Shown in pieces: positions 13,900 to 26,040 of a stretch of 64,000 nt of DNA. The stretch lies in assembly GCF_028583425.1 (NCBI RefSeq), contig NC_072807.1:30881001-30945000 (forward strand), read 5' to 3'. This DNA is from Eublepharis macularius (lineage: Eukaryota > Chordata > Lepidosauria > Squamata > Eublepharidae). The translations under genes and the position numbers were made by a program. Below the pieces are notes generated by a model, which saw nothing but the letters and a program-made list of their open reading frames with translations, was not told the DNA's origin and ran no database searches. The stretch's first letter is position 1; each line of letters begins with the position of its first letter.

Positions 13900-14265
13900 T
13901 CTTTGCCTCAACCTGCACAAGTGAGATGGGTGGCAACCAAAGACAGGGATTTTTCCTGTGATGGTGCAGTGCCCTTGGAAGGCCTTCCCTCTTCAGGCTT
14001 GCCTGGTGCCTATCTGCCACTTCTTTGGTGCCAGGCCAAAACGTTTCTTCATATCCAGACTTTTGCTAAGGGAGTTCACAGATGTTTTTATGGTCTGCTT
14101 CGAGCCTGCGGGCTCTTTTAGGACTATAATTTTTAGGTTGTAATTTTATGACCGGGCTGGTTTGTATGGTTTGTTATTATTTTTATTCTGCCTTTTTAAT
14201 GATTTGTTATATTGGTTTGCTTTGCACTCCACCTTCAGTGGATCTTTGGAGAAGCTGCATGTAAG
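13900..14265 (+). repeat. Probable LINE 3' region fragment
   Basis: The layout resembles the 3' end of reptile CR1/L2-type LINEs. A 'gtggcaaccaaagacagggatttttc' phrase is followed by a degenerate coding-like tail, then a T-rich 3' UTR with 'tttgttattatttttattctgcc'. No frame is intact. The assignment is from general resemblance only. Confidence 0.4.
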
Positions 14266-16802
14266 TTTTTAAAAATCAAACTCTATAGCTGTTCCAGTTT
14301 GAATTTGGCCATCGTAAGCGTACATAATCAAAACTGAGCATTCTATATAAATGGAGTGCTATACAACAGCACGAAAACTCCTAGTTGTAATCATTCTCTC
14401 TCTTCTCCTCATTCCGTAAGCCTGATAACACTCTGTCCAATGAGCTGTCCCTGAGACAGTCCCGTCTTGGCATTTCTGATGTTACAAGCTGAAAGACAAA
14501 AATACATTCCTCTCCCTGCTCCTTTACACCACAGTTCATCTCCCTTAACTCCGCCACCAACTTCATGCTCAAAACTCAATTTATTTTCCTTCAAACAAAG
14601 TTGCCCATTAGAGATTACAGAACAGTTTAGCTCTGTCTTTTTCTACAATAAGGTCTCGTTTAAAAACCCATAGCTCTTATGTATCATATATTTAATCTCT
14701 TTCTGACACTGCATTTGGTGTTTGCACTGGAGATCTGTATCTGACAACTAACACAAAGTTAAATGTTGCTTAAGCAATTGAGATTAGTCAAGTTTATAAC
14801 CATCAGAATTTAAAGCAATACAGTTGTAATTACATAATATTTTCAGTCAACACCACAGTACAAAAAATTATATGAAGTGCAAACAAGAATATAGAGCATA
14901 TATGTATTCAATACTGTGGTAAACTATAAAGTGAATGCCATGTGTCAAGGATGGTCAAGAAATCTCAAAATTACAGAGCTGGATGAAACAGCAACACAAT
15001 AATATTCTCCATCCACAATGCCATATTTTTCATTAAGTTCTAAAACCGGCTCAGGATGACCTTCACTCTTCCAGGTCTTACCACAACAGTCTTTGCAAGA
15101 AATCTTTTTTTTTTAATTACTAACCCAATAGCTAAAGCAGCTGGTAAGAAACTGAAATAGCTGATGTTGATGATACCAATTTATATTGTCCATGAGATGT
15201 CTATTGATCTTCTGGGTAGCTTCATTTGCCAAGTCAAGTCCGCTGAGGAATACGCCTCTATCAAATTGGTTTAACTCTGTAATCCCTCTGCCTAAGCTCT
15301 TTCAAATAAAAGATGCCAGTCAGCACTTTGCATTGCACGGTTAAGAGCTTCATCTTCCCAATCCCCTGCCACTTCGATAAGTGCTGAACGACAGCTGGTC
15401 GGTGTGCAGATGGAACAGAATTGATCCAATTCCCTCACTAAATTGCACAGAATGTGAAATCTAGGAAGTTATCATGCTCCTCCAAAAATAATCTACTGTT
15501 CTAAGTTTGTATGCCAGGCACAGAAGGACCAATCCACGACTGGTCCAATGTGACTTGCATGTCTGACCCCCTCTCCTAAGCGACAAATATCAGCGCCAGC
15601 AGCACAACACCAACTCAGCATTACAATGAAGGGCTGCAGAACAGACATCTCTGTCAGGAATCTTACAGCATAAATAGCTTTCACCGCACCTTCTCTCAGA
15701 ACATTAAGCAATAGGATCCATAACCACAACCACTCTGCATGCAAGCATGGAGGGCTTAAATTGGCCACTTGGTCCTTTCTGTAAAATATGCTCAGACCAT
15801 CAAGCATGCAGAGCAAAAGGCCCTGAGGGCAGCACTGCCCTCAGCTGTGGCTTTACAGAGGAGCAGCCTGCACGATGGGGGCTCAAAGATTTAGGTAGGT
15901 GGTAAGCAATTGTGCTATGCCTATTTTAAAAAATGCAAACACAGGGCGACGTGCTCTATTGTAAAAGGTGACAGTAAACACAGGTCACTATTGGGAAACA
16001 CTAAGAAGAAAAGTGCATCCTGATCAGTATTTGGACACATTTGCATTTTATTATCATAGTGGTTCATAGCCAATAGACCTCACTGCTGTAAGCATTCCAT
16101 AAGCATAGAATTATGAAGCCTACCCTCAAAAAGACTCACAATCTTCAAAAAATCCTGCTCAGGTTGATCCTAGACTGGGTGCAATCCAGCAAGCCTCTGC
16201 TATCTAGCTTTTGGGAAACTAGCCATGACCATTCATGCAATTTTTACAAAACGTAAGACTTGCTTTATGATTATGTCAACTCTCATGGTTGAAGTAAAGG
16301 GGAGGGAGAGAAGCAAGTGCTGGAAATTTTTGAGCGAAATGTTATTTTAGTATTCTGGGTGGCTACTTTGTGCAGTTGTCGGATTTGAAGCTAAATGCCT
16401 GTTCCACACCAACGAGCACTGGGGGAAAAGCAATTATTACAGGGAACAGCTTTTTTTTTTTTTTACCAAGTCCAACTTTAAAGCACCCTTGGCAAAGGCA
16501 AGCTAAATGAATGAATCAATCCGAATCAGCCATGTGGGCGACTGTAGCCAGCAGACAGCACAGATTAGGTTCAGTGCGGGCAGCTGTAGGACAAGAACTC
16601 CAGACTGCCCAGGGAGCGACCTCTATGCTGACCTCACAGCCTGGCTCTTCAAACAGGTCACTGGAGGCTATCTGCTTTATGGCTTGCTCACTTCTTCCTG
16701 GGCCTCACTGCCATTGGACAGCAGAAAGGCCCGATCGAAGGTCTCCCAGGGGAGATCACAAATGGGTAGCTCTGGAAACCTCATGGCCTTCAACAAACAA
16801 AC

Positions 16803-16825
16803 AGACACACACACACACACACATA
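16803..16825 (+). repeat. (AC)n microsatellite
   Basis: A run of about 11 AC dinucleotides in ZNF609 intron 1. A near-duplicate phrase ('accagattctaaatgtgaag') flanks it at about 16829 and 16900, so a roughly 70-bp local duplication surrounds the array. Confidence 0.85.
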
Positions 16826-19800
16826 CTCTTACCAGATTCTAAATGTGAAGCTCTGGGAGCCTCACTGCCTTCAACAAAGACACAAAACACACAAAATTAC
16901 CAGATTCTAAATGTGAAGAGGCTGTTGCTTTATTGGATAATGGCCTCAGCTCCACTCGTTCAATAACTAATTAAGCAAGGCATGCTGAAGTCAGATGGGG
17001 TTTTGTATGCCACAGCAGAACAGTTTACCTGCACTCGCCATCTCTCTTCTGCTGTCATGTGTGAGCCTGGATGCTGGGATGAAAAGGTTCACAGTTACGT
17101 TTTCACACTGGAGCAGCAGGTCTGCCCTGTAGTGCAGCACTGAAACAAGTCTCTAGTCTGGATTTCACAGCTTCAAGAGACAGGGGGCTGTGCAGCTCAC
17201 TCCAGCCCTTCCCACTGGCTTATGAGGCTACACAGCTGCTTCACACCTTACACATTTTCAAATACCATAGCCTATTTGTGTGTTTGAAAAATACGCACCC
17301 TTGATGCGCAGAAAGTGGTACAATTATCTCCCTTTACCTCAAATACAGGCACCGGAATAGTGTGCTGCTCTGCCCTTCTTCAAGCCCATCAAGAGTTGCT
17401 CTCTCCGTAGACTTGCTTTCCAAATCAAGGAGCATGAGTACGGTCAGAGGACTGAGGTGCACTTTGGAAGACTGTTCCAAAATACTAATCATGAAATGCA
17501 ACAGGTACATTTTTAAAAGGGGCAACTCAGAACTATTAACATTTAAAGAGGAGCCTAAATTCATGATGCTGAAATTAAAGGAACAAAAGAGGCCTTTCAC
17601 ATCCATGTACGCTTGCTTTTGTAACAGCTGCACTCATATGCTGACAGCAATGGTAACATCTGTGGAATAGCACCGCTGTTATAAATACTGTAAACAGAAC
17701 CAGCCACTTACAAACAGTCACATAAATTATACTCATAGAGAGGTCAGGGATATCTTCTTGTGTTGCATACAGAGCTAAAATTTGCAAGCGACGCCTGGAG
17801 AAATGGGAAGGGCTCTTGTTCCTGTTGACCAAGCACACTCAGTTTTCCTACACATCAGGCAGGGAGGAGTTGTCAACATGCCTGCATGGGGACCTACTCC
17901 TTGGAGAGAAGGGTATGCATGCCATCAACAGGTGCACATAAGCCGTGCTGCATACAGACTCTCAGAATAATTCTGCCTCATCAAATGTGCAATTATCTAC
18001 ACCCAAGATAACCTGCCCCCGCCCAGTGTAACCTACCTCTTGCTTTTGCACATCACCAAGAAAATATTTAGACTACCAAAACACAGCCATCAATAGGCAA
18101 TTCCACCTGTACTGTGTGTCCACTTACAATAACAAAAGGATTTTCACTCATCTAAATTAACCACAGGAAGTGCATCTCTGGTGATCTTCAGGGGGGGAAA
18201 AAGATAAGGCTGAATTATTCAGATGGCCCTTCAGAAACTGACCTACTGTTGCATAGTTTAAACCTGCTGCTTTTGGTTAGGTCTTTATCTGAAGGGTTGG
18301 AAATTGTTTTGAGTACTTGTCAGAAAACTTTCATATAAATAAACTACTGTTTAAATAATGGACACATCAGAAGTAGCTAACACATGTCTAAAACATTAGT
18401 AGTGGTTCTCTTCTTATCTAAAAGGAAACTCCCAAAATGGATGCACCACCTTGTTACTACACAGCAAAATAAGATAAAAGAGTGGGATTTTGGTTTTGGA
18501 CCATTACAGATGTTTGACATTCATTGTGAAACTCAAAAGCAAACATGCATTTCCTTACCATAAAAGCCTGGACAAATGCCTCATCACAGAATGAAATAAA
18601 ACCAAATCTTATTAAAGGATAATCTACAACGAATTTTGTATTAAAATTAAATATTAGCTTGAATTAGGAGAGGGCCATTTAGAGTGTAATGTTTTTTGTC
18701 CCTGTGAACACACAGGTTTTCAGTAACAACTGGAGGTTGCACTAGAATTGCTCCAGGTCTAAACAGAAAGCAGAGAGCCAAAGTCATCGTCAATGGAAGA
18801 TACAACATATTCACGGCCAGCCTTCCAGGGGATTAGGAGGGAATATATTGTTCACAGCACATGCATGTAAGGTCTGCAATGGAAATGTCAACAGGCTTTC
18901 AACTCGTATACATTCTGAAGACAGATATAGTTCATGCAGGTTAACAAGAAATATGGAAAAGAGGAGGCCTCCGCATTAGCATTTGTTACATTAGCTCCCT
19001 AGTCCATACCTTGATGATTTTTGTGAATGAATTGTTCCAATCCTTCTCCCTATTACTCAGTACACAGGTATTTGTGGTGCACATTTCTCCCATGTTCAGG
19101 AAGACTGAAGGAGCCCTAAGCAGGCTACCCCCTGCCCCCCAGAAAGCATGTGCATAGCTAGCATCACTCCCTAACCGTGTCCCTCAGCTTCTGTTCCCTG
19201 TCCTCAAACTCGTATATTTTCCCACCCAAATAAAAATGTCCAAATTCTGTTAAATTCAAAACACTGCGATCCAACAATATCACATAAGCATGTATGCACA
19301 ACCACACAAGGTTACCCATCTCACTAACCTGAAAGACAGAATATGGATTTTCTTCATGCAGCACCGTATAAATAGCTACCCCTAAAACTCCTACTTCTTA
19401 CCACATGTAGAGAGAGATACCAAAGAGACCTCTAGAATAACAGATACCTTCCATAATCTGAGAAAAAATAAGCATTACTGAGATGTACCCACCCATAAGC
19501 AGGGTGCCACAATGGGTTATGTCCACGCGATATTGCCAGCAGCTCCAAAAGGAGAACTAAGAGATTTCTAAAACAGGTCAAGTAATTTTAAGTGAAGTTC
19601 CTAGAAAAGGCAACGACTGTCCGCATACCTACCACAAGCCTCAAGTACAAAAACAGCCAAAACATAACCCACAAAACTAAACGGGTCTTTTAACTGCTTG
19701 GTCTCTTTAGACACAAAAAAAATTGCCTGCCAAACCTGCTGGGATTTCCTTTTCTTCATTCAACTGCTTTCAGCCCATCCCTTTGCCAACATCAGAGGAA

Positions 19801-22800
19801 AAGCTGTTGGCAGGCAATGCCCTCCAGAACAAACATTGCCCTAAAAACCAGTCACATTTCCTAGTATGAATCAACACTGGCTGCAAGGATGAATTGTTAC
19901 CCGATGAACCTCCCTCTTCACAGGAGAAATGTTGGCAACCCAACTACAAAACATACAGAGAAAATCTAATGAGTTGCTCTTAAGTGAAAGACCCACTGCC
20001 TGAACTGCTGCTATAAAGCCAAATATCCAGGGATAAGGCAGGTGCTTTTAAAGTTCTCTTTCAACCCTTAATACTAGCATCTGGAACCTAGATCTGTTTC
20101 CTCTTCACTGACAATTCAAAATCTCTGAAAGATTTTTTGTAACCTGCTGCTGATAGGAGACCACCAACTAACACTGGTCCCACCAGACTGTGCCACCATA
20201 ATGTTGACATAATTTTCTTTTAAGCAGCACATTTCATGGCTCCAGCACTTGGGTTTGATCTCAGCACAATAACAGACCCTAACAGACACCTAAGAAGAGC
20301 TCCACTTGAAAGACATTATCAGAGAATTAAATACGCTTCTCTATACAGCTTCTACCAAGGTAGAACACAGCAGAGGCTGTCCTAAGTGAGAGAAAACACA
20401 TTAGCAAATCTTGCCCAACAGCTGACAGCTCCATTCATTATTATAATTTTTAAAAAGCATTTTTTGTGAAACTACAAGAGAAATTAAAATACAAGTGGCA
20501 AGCCTTGTGATGATTTTGTGGAAACAAGCTCTCCTGGATTAATTTTGATCCTAAGAGCGGAGAAACAGTTCAAGAAGAGCTCAGAATATATCTAACCTAG
20601 TCCTTCAGTGAGTCCCCAAGACATGCAAAGTATCTCCCTCCAACGTGAGGATGATCCTAAAGAGGGCAGAACAAGAAATATGGCATGACTCCCTATGTCC
20701 CAAAAGGTTTCTAACAAAGCACCCTCCACTCCAGCCAAGCACTTCAGCTCGGCCCTCTGTACCAGCACCAGCCCACACCAAATGAGCACTGAGGTCTGCT
20801 CTTCAGCATGCTACTATTGTTCTTTGATGAGTGCAAGCAATGGGTCCAAGTTAAACTATCACCTGCCTCTCCACAGGTCACAGAAGAGCAGTCCTTCCTT
20901 CTTTTTACTCAGCATGCATGTGATCAGCCCAAAGCTGCTTATGACATCAGACACCTTAAAAGAAATGCACTTTCCATAACTTCCAGCAGCAGTTTATCTG
21001 AAACCATAAACATGCCTTGTTTACAAGAGACCCTTCTGTTTCCTGACAGGTGCTTGTTTTTTGCTGTTACTCCCAAGCTCTACCAAACGTGGCCATGACA
21101 CAGCACCAAGAGACCCAGTCTTATTGCTGATTATATACAGGTTTAAGGCCACTTAAGCACAAGATGAAAAGTGACAAGGAAAATTTTCAGCATGGCTTCC
21201 TGGTGAACATTTACTGAGAATCACATGCAGTATATTCCAAGCAGCAGACAATTTACCACAGAGAAACACAGACGCATTTCAAGTTTCACACCTTCAATGT
21301 ATCAGTCTGTGACACCCAACAACATGTCAAGCCCTGTCCCACTCTCACATGGGTTAATCAAAATCTCTAACAGCTCAAACATAAAATTTATGAACTTTTG
21401 ACACTAACACTTTCTCTCGCTAAATCAGAGACTTGGATGATAGCTAATGCAATGTTAAATTCTTTTTCAAGAAAATTCCAAAAGCAATCCAGGAAATTAT
21501 AATGTGTCTGATATGACCTCTGAATAAATTGATTAAAGCCAGACTGATTATGGATAAATGTGAGATGTTAGGGAACAGACACCATTCAACCCTGCTACCT
21601 CACAAACATTAACAAATCTTTGTTAATAAGAATGAGGTAGTTGATATACTGAGGTTTTCAAAAAAAGAAACAAGACTTTGAGAAGGTATGCACTTGTAGA
21701 TCACCCACAAGAGGTAAGATAGGAAGCAGAAGTGGTCAAATCTCACACAGAAACAGGACACAGTCCTAGGATTTGCAATGAGACTTGTATACAACCCTCG
21801 CATTTAAATCTGAAGGAGATAAAAAGGAGCTACAAAAGGTTAAAGGAGAAAGTGAATTACATTTAGCATTGGTCAGAGCAGCCCAAATAAACAAAAATTA
21901 TGTTTGTTAATTTGAAAAAAATAACAGCAACTAAAAGGCTTTTTACCCAGCTGATTTCGGCCTAAATTACTCACTGGTCCTAAGTAATATCGTTTCCTAG
22001 ATTACTATTAGGATTAGAATATGTTCTGTATACATACAGTTGCGATTATGTATAGACAAACTCAGAAGAGTCATATAAAGATTTAGCCATCTACTTCATA
22101 TGTACAACTGGAGAGCAGAGGCTTTGTTAGTGGCCATCATAGTTACTCTTTCACAATACATTAAGGGCAATGGCAGCTAAAGGGTGTAAACAACGTGTGC
22201 ATGCTTAGAAAATTTGCTGTAACCTCACAAAATATAAACTGGATTTAAGAAATCATGATTCTTACGCAATTCTGGCTATTACTCAGAGGAGCATGATCTG
22301 AGCTGAATGCATTTGCACACAGTAACCATTCCAAAAAGTATACATCTCAAATACAAAGATCAGCAAATGTAAACAGCCAATAGGGCCAAACTCAGAGCAC
22401 CCTGGGAGAATAACCCAAGGCCTTTCAAACTGCCTGTACGTTTCTTCCTATAGCTGTCAGAAACGAATAAGTAGCTTTCCGCTCTCGCTATCCAGTGCAC
22501 TGTTGAGAAGCTGTCATCTCCTGTTCTGCAGGTGGGCACGCTTCAGACGGAGAAGAAGCAAGGCTGATATGATGCAAAGCAGCAGAGCATCTAAAAGCAG
22601 AGAGGGGTTTGAAGACTCTGTTTTCAGTGCCATTTATGCATGCGTTATGCCACGAGGTTAACTCACTCAGGAGTTAACAATCACCCACTGTGATTGTATA
22701 CAGTTCATATAGATACTGAAACTGACAGCATTTTGTTTCGCAGGAGCAAGATCAACTTGTCCAGTATCTAGGATGATCACTCAGCGTTCCTGTAACATGT

Positions 22801-23644
22801 AGGTTATGTACAAGCATACCTCATTTCATCTTCGATGCTAAATAAGGCATCCTTATGATATCACTCATTGAACAGAAGTAACTTGGCTTCCTGAAGAACT
22901 GCTATCTACAGGAAAGCATGCAAGCAGGCCTACAGTACCTATCATAACAGCCCTTCACCTACAACGCCTGGCAAGATGAACAGACTGTGGATTACTTCAT
23001 ACAAGTACGCACATCAGCAGATGACTTCATCATCAAAAGGCAGCATGCTCATATGAATGCGCCATCACAGAACAAATATCACAGGTAGAGCTTTCTTCTT
23101 CTTCTGAGATCCAATACTCTGCAATTAAGTTGACTGCTCTGATCAGCAGAAAGCTGATCAGACACACAACACAGCAACTCCAAGGCAACAACTCCAATAC
23201 GTGTCAAAGTCACAGCAGTTACTGTGTACAGAGTCCAAGCACAAGGGCCTAGTTCACACAAACCAGAGCCTACCCAGGCAATGATGTGCCAGCACCTTGC
23301 AAAACATCACCAAATGTCAAGAAACCAAGGTGCTGGGGTGCTGCAGGAGTGACAAAATTCCAGGGGTCAGAATCACTCTTACAGCCCACTAGAACTGGAC
23401 AACATTTACAAAAAATATTTTAAATGATATCCTTGCTCACAATACAGAGTAGAACAATATAGAATGAGATTAAGAATTTCAGCAAGTCAATCAAACGTAG
23501 CAAGAACTGGTTAACACCCAATGTATTATTTATATTGTAGTCATAGGTTTTATATAATTTTTACAAAGACTAAAATACCACTTGCTATTAGAATATATTA
23601 CTATTATGTTAATATGCAATTTATATGATTAATTTTCACTAATG

Positions 23645-23985
23645 TTTGGGTTGGGTCTGAGTAATGTGACGTAGGAGGGGGAAGCCCAGAAAGGCAGCCT
23701 AGAAAGAGCCTGGGGGCTCTCAGCACTTCAGTGGCTGGACTAGGACCTGGGGTCAAATCCCTGCTTTCATGTGATTTTTGGGTTGGGTTTGAGTAATGTG
23801 ATGTAGGAGGGGGAAGCCCAGAAAGGCAGCCTAGAAAGAGCCTGGGGGCTCTCAGCACTCCAGTAGCTGGACTAGTACCTGGGGTCAAATCCCTGCTTTC
23901 ATGTGATTTTTGGGTTCGGTCTGAGTAATGTGAGTAAGAGGGAGAAGCCCAGAAAGAGCCTGGGAGCTCTCAGCAGTGGCTGGAC
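23645..23985 (+). repeat. Tandem repeat, 132-bp unit, about 2.6 copies
   Basis: The phrase 'tttgggttgggtctgagtaatgtga' recurs at 23645, 23777 and 23909, an exact period of 132 bp. Units one and two are nearly identical; unit three has lost about 30 bp. Each unit ends in a tRNA-like B-box phrase ('ggtcaaatccctgcttt') like the head of the SINE that follows directly. This suggests the SINE head was amplified in place. The repeated peptide in the opposite frame is a by-product. Confidence 0.9.
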
Positions 23986-24165
23986 TAGGACTGGGGCTCA
24001 AATCCCTGCTTGCCATGAGATCTTACTGGGTGACCTTGGGCCAGTCATTCTCTCCCACCTACATGGTTGTAGTGAGGATAAAATAAAAGGGGAGAACCAT
24101 ATATTTCAAACTCAGCTTCTTGAAGGAAAAGCAGGATTTATAAAGCAATTAAATAAAATGAGCAA
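23985..24165 (+). repeat. tRNA-derived SINE, family A
   Basis: The body reads through 'gtgaccttgggccagtcattctctc' and 'gtagtgaggataaaat' to an A-rich tail, the same order as the copies at 32898 and 35080. The core resembles the MIR/CORE-SINE type. It is continuous with the third unit of the 132-bp tandem array. Confidence 0.75.
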
Positions 24166-24249
24166 AAAATGAAAAGCGTGAACCACAGCGCTAGCGCCTC
24201 TATGTAAAGTCCATGCTGTGAACTCAAGTTGCCTCTTCATGCAGGTCTT

Positions 24250-24395
24250 GGACACATATGAAGCTACTTTATACCAAGTCAACTGAGGTCAGCACTATCT
24301 ACTCAGATTTCTATCCCATCACCTACTGCCTGGTCCTTTTTCTTGAAAATGCTGGAGGAGAGAACCTGCATGCCAAGGTGGTGCTCTAACGACGA
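24250..24395 (-). repeat. tRNA-Ala-like SINE, family C, reversed fragment
   Basis: Read on the minus strand, this carries the family C order: a tRNA-like head with 'gcatgcaggttctc', a middle 'accaggcagtaggtgatggg', and an end 'agtataaagtagcttcat'. It matches the copies at 46035 and 47130. Confidence 0.65.
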
Positions 24396-24429
24396 GACAG
24401 AGCTTCAAGCTGTGTGTTTCCCACCACCC

Positions 24430-24875
24430 ACTCCTGGATCCTTTCAGCTGGAGATACTGGGGGCTGAACACTTCACCACACTAGATCCACGAAGCCACCT
24501 TCTACTAAGTTGACCTGTCACAGCCCTTCCAGGTCAGTCTCACCTGCTCTGGCTGGAAGCAGCTCTCCAGTCTCTCCACCATCACCCCATTCCTGGATCC
24601 TTTGAACTGGAGATACAGGAAACTGCCCCAATGGACCCACGAAACCACCCTCTACTAAGCCAGCCTGTCACAGCCTTTCCAGGTCAGCCTCTCCTGCTCT
24701 GGCCGGCAGCAGCTCGCCAGTCTTTCCCATCACCCCATTCTTTGAACTGGAGCTACAGGAGACTTCAACTGGACACTGGACCCACAAAGCCACCTTCTAC
24801 TAAGTCAGCCCGTTGGTCCCTCCAGGTCAGCCTCTCCCACAGGGACCAGCAGCGCCTTTCCAGTCTTCCCCATCG
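24430..24875 (+). repeat. Tandem repeat, about 145-160-bp unit, three copies
   Basis: Three imperfect units are marked by 'cctggatcctttgaactggag' (about 24434, 24593, 24738), 'ccaccttctactaag' and 'ccaggtcagcctctcc'. The spacing varies, about 159 then 145 bp. The 'aactggagatac' piece resembles the tRNA-Ala-like SINE on the opposite strand. The array ends where the CpG island begins, just downstream of ZNF609 exon 1. Confidence 0.85.
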
Positions 24876-25137
24876 ACCTGGAGCCTGACCCCGGGGAGGA
24901 AGGTGCTTCCTGCACCCCAAGCAGGTGCCCTCTAGGGTCCAAGCCTCGCAGGTGGGCAGACGCCTTCCTCTCCCCTCCCAGGCAACCCGGGGCCACCGTG
25001 TGCGTGCATGCATGCACGCGTGTCCCGTGCGGGCAGGAACAATCGCCGGCCGGTCGGCCTCCCTCTTCTCCCCCCTCCCACCCCCGGCTGCGGGAAGCGT
25101 GCACGGCTTTTGTGCGCGTGTGAACGGAGTGACTTAC

Positions 25138-25520
25138 CTGCCGAGGGGGGAGACTTGGGGGAAGAGGGCGGCGACCCCTTCCGCGAGGGGGGGAGGGGAT
25201 TCCTCCTCTTCCTCACCTTCCTCCCCTCAGGGAGGGGAGGGGGCTGCCCCCCTCTCTCTCTTTCCTCTCCCCCCTCCCGTCTGACAGGCCCCAGCCCGGC
25301 TGGCCGCCATGAGGCGCCCGACCCCGGCACCGCGGCGCCGCTCCCCCCTCCGGCCCGCCTTGCCCGGACTCACCCTCCGGTTCCGGCCGGTGCCGGGCGC
25401 GTCCCTCAGCCGCCGCCGCGTCCTCCATGGAGCCGCTCTAAGGGCCCGGCCCTCCTCCCGCCGCTGCCGCCGCCATTCTCCTCAGCGCCGCCGCCGCCGC
25501 CGCCTGAGGTGAGGAGAGCG
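25138..25520 (-). other. ZNF609: ZNF609 non-coding exon 1 (two candidate donors)
   Basis: The 5' limit is a guess from the CpG peak. Two donors can end the exon: GAGG|GTGAGT after 25374, and the perfect consensus CAG|GTAAGT after 25138. Either splices to the acceptor above 7978. Upstream ATGs occur at 25476 (12 codons, ending in TAG) and 25428. With the 25374 donor the second frame stays open across the junction and closes in exon 2, a 35-codon upstream ORF. Long open frames elsewhere in the island come from its GC content and are not called as genes. Confidence 0.55.
25438..25476 (-). promoter_or_regulatory. Upstream ORF 1 in ZNF609 exon 1
   Basis: A 12-codon frame, ATGGCGGCGGC... to TAG, encodes MAAAAAGGGPGP. 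It would lie in the 5' UTR if transcription starts above 25476. The start overlaps the YY1-like motif, an arrangement common at CpG promoters. A real peptide is unlikely. Confidence 0.4.
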
Positions 25521-25857
25521 GGAGGGGGAAGGGAGGGAGGCCCTCGCCTCGCGCCGCCTTCGCCGGGAATCGGCCGCGCTCGGCTCCGCTCGGCCGCGGA
25601 GGAAGGAGGGGGCAGCCCGAGGGGAGCGCGGAGGGAAGGCGCAGGCCCCGGATTCTGGGGCGGGAAGCAAAACGCGGAGGGAGGAGTGTAGGAGGGGAGG
25701 GGGAAAAACCTGGACCGCGGATCACGCCGTTTGGGAGAGGGACGGAAAGGAAAGCCCGGCCGCCGCCGCTGCCGCTGCCGCGCCGCTCAAGGGTCAGTTG
25801 CCAACCTCCAGGGGATGCCTAGAGATTTCTACTGGTCTCGAGTGCTGATATCAGTTC

Positions 25858-26040
25858 CTCTGGAGAAATGTTGTTGTTGTTGTTGTTGTTGTTGTTCAGT
25901 GTTGTTATCCCCACAGCTGGGGCCGATTGGAGAGTTTGACCCAAGGCCACCTCCTGAGCTCGTGGTAGAAGTGGGATTCGAACCAGCAGAGTGCTGATTC
26001 GCAGCCCAACCACTTAATCAATATGTTACAGCAACTCCTT
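25858..26040 (-). repeat. tRNA-derived SINE, family B, reversed
   Basis: A (GTT)n stretch (25868-25896), the 3' tail of the element, is followed by 'ttatccccacagctgggg', 'gacccaaggccac' and 'gtgggattcgaaccagcaga', the complement of a tRNA B box. The order is that of family B on the minus strand, starting just outside the CpG island. Confidence 0.65.

Larger units (their letters stand above)
7979..25137 (-). other. ZNF609: ZNF609 intron 1
   Basis: This intron of about 17 kb joins the CpG-island first exon to coding exon 2. No coding exon was recognised in it. Up to about 23.6 kb it is AT-rich and nearly free of SINEs; the only clear dispersed repeats are LINE tails near 10.5 kb and 14 kb. From 23.6 to 24.9 kb it holds two tandem arrays and SINE fragments. 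If exon 1 uses the alternative donor at 25374, the intron is about 240 nt longer. Confidence 0.7.
24880..25790 (-). promoter_or_regulatory. ZNF609: CpG-island promoter of ZNF609
   Basis: A block of about 900 bp is far richer in G+C and CpG than its flanks, with CCG/CGG runs around 25410-25510 and no TATA box. It lies about 17 kb upstream of the ZNF609 start exon on the same strand and contains two good minus-strand splice donors. On the minus strand ATGGCGGC (25476-25469) resembles a YY1 site and CCGGAA (near 25380) an ETS site; both are inferred from consensus. Several G-runs could form quadruplexes. A plus-strand donor-like GAG|GTGAGG near 25508 leaves a divergent transcript possible. Confidence 0.8.

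Noticed and set aside
23604..23888. A frame encoding an internally repeated peptide
   Set aside because: The repetition is the 132-bp DNA tandem array, not a protein repeat.
25008..25691. A 227-codon plus-strand frame, plus several overlapping frames of 90-130 codons on both strands
   Set aside because: They lie in the CpG island, where stop codons are rare because of GC content. The products are runs of Pro, Arg, Gly and Ala with no domain.
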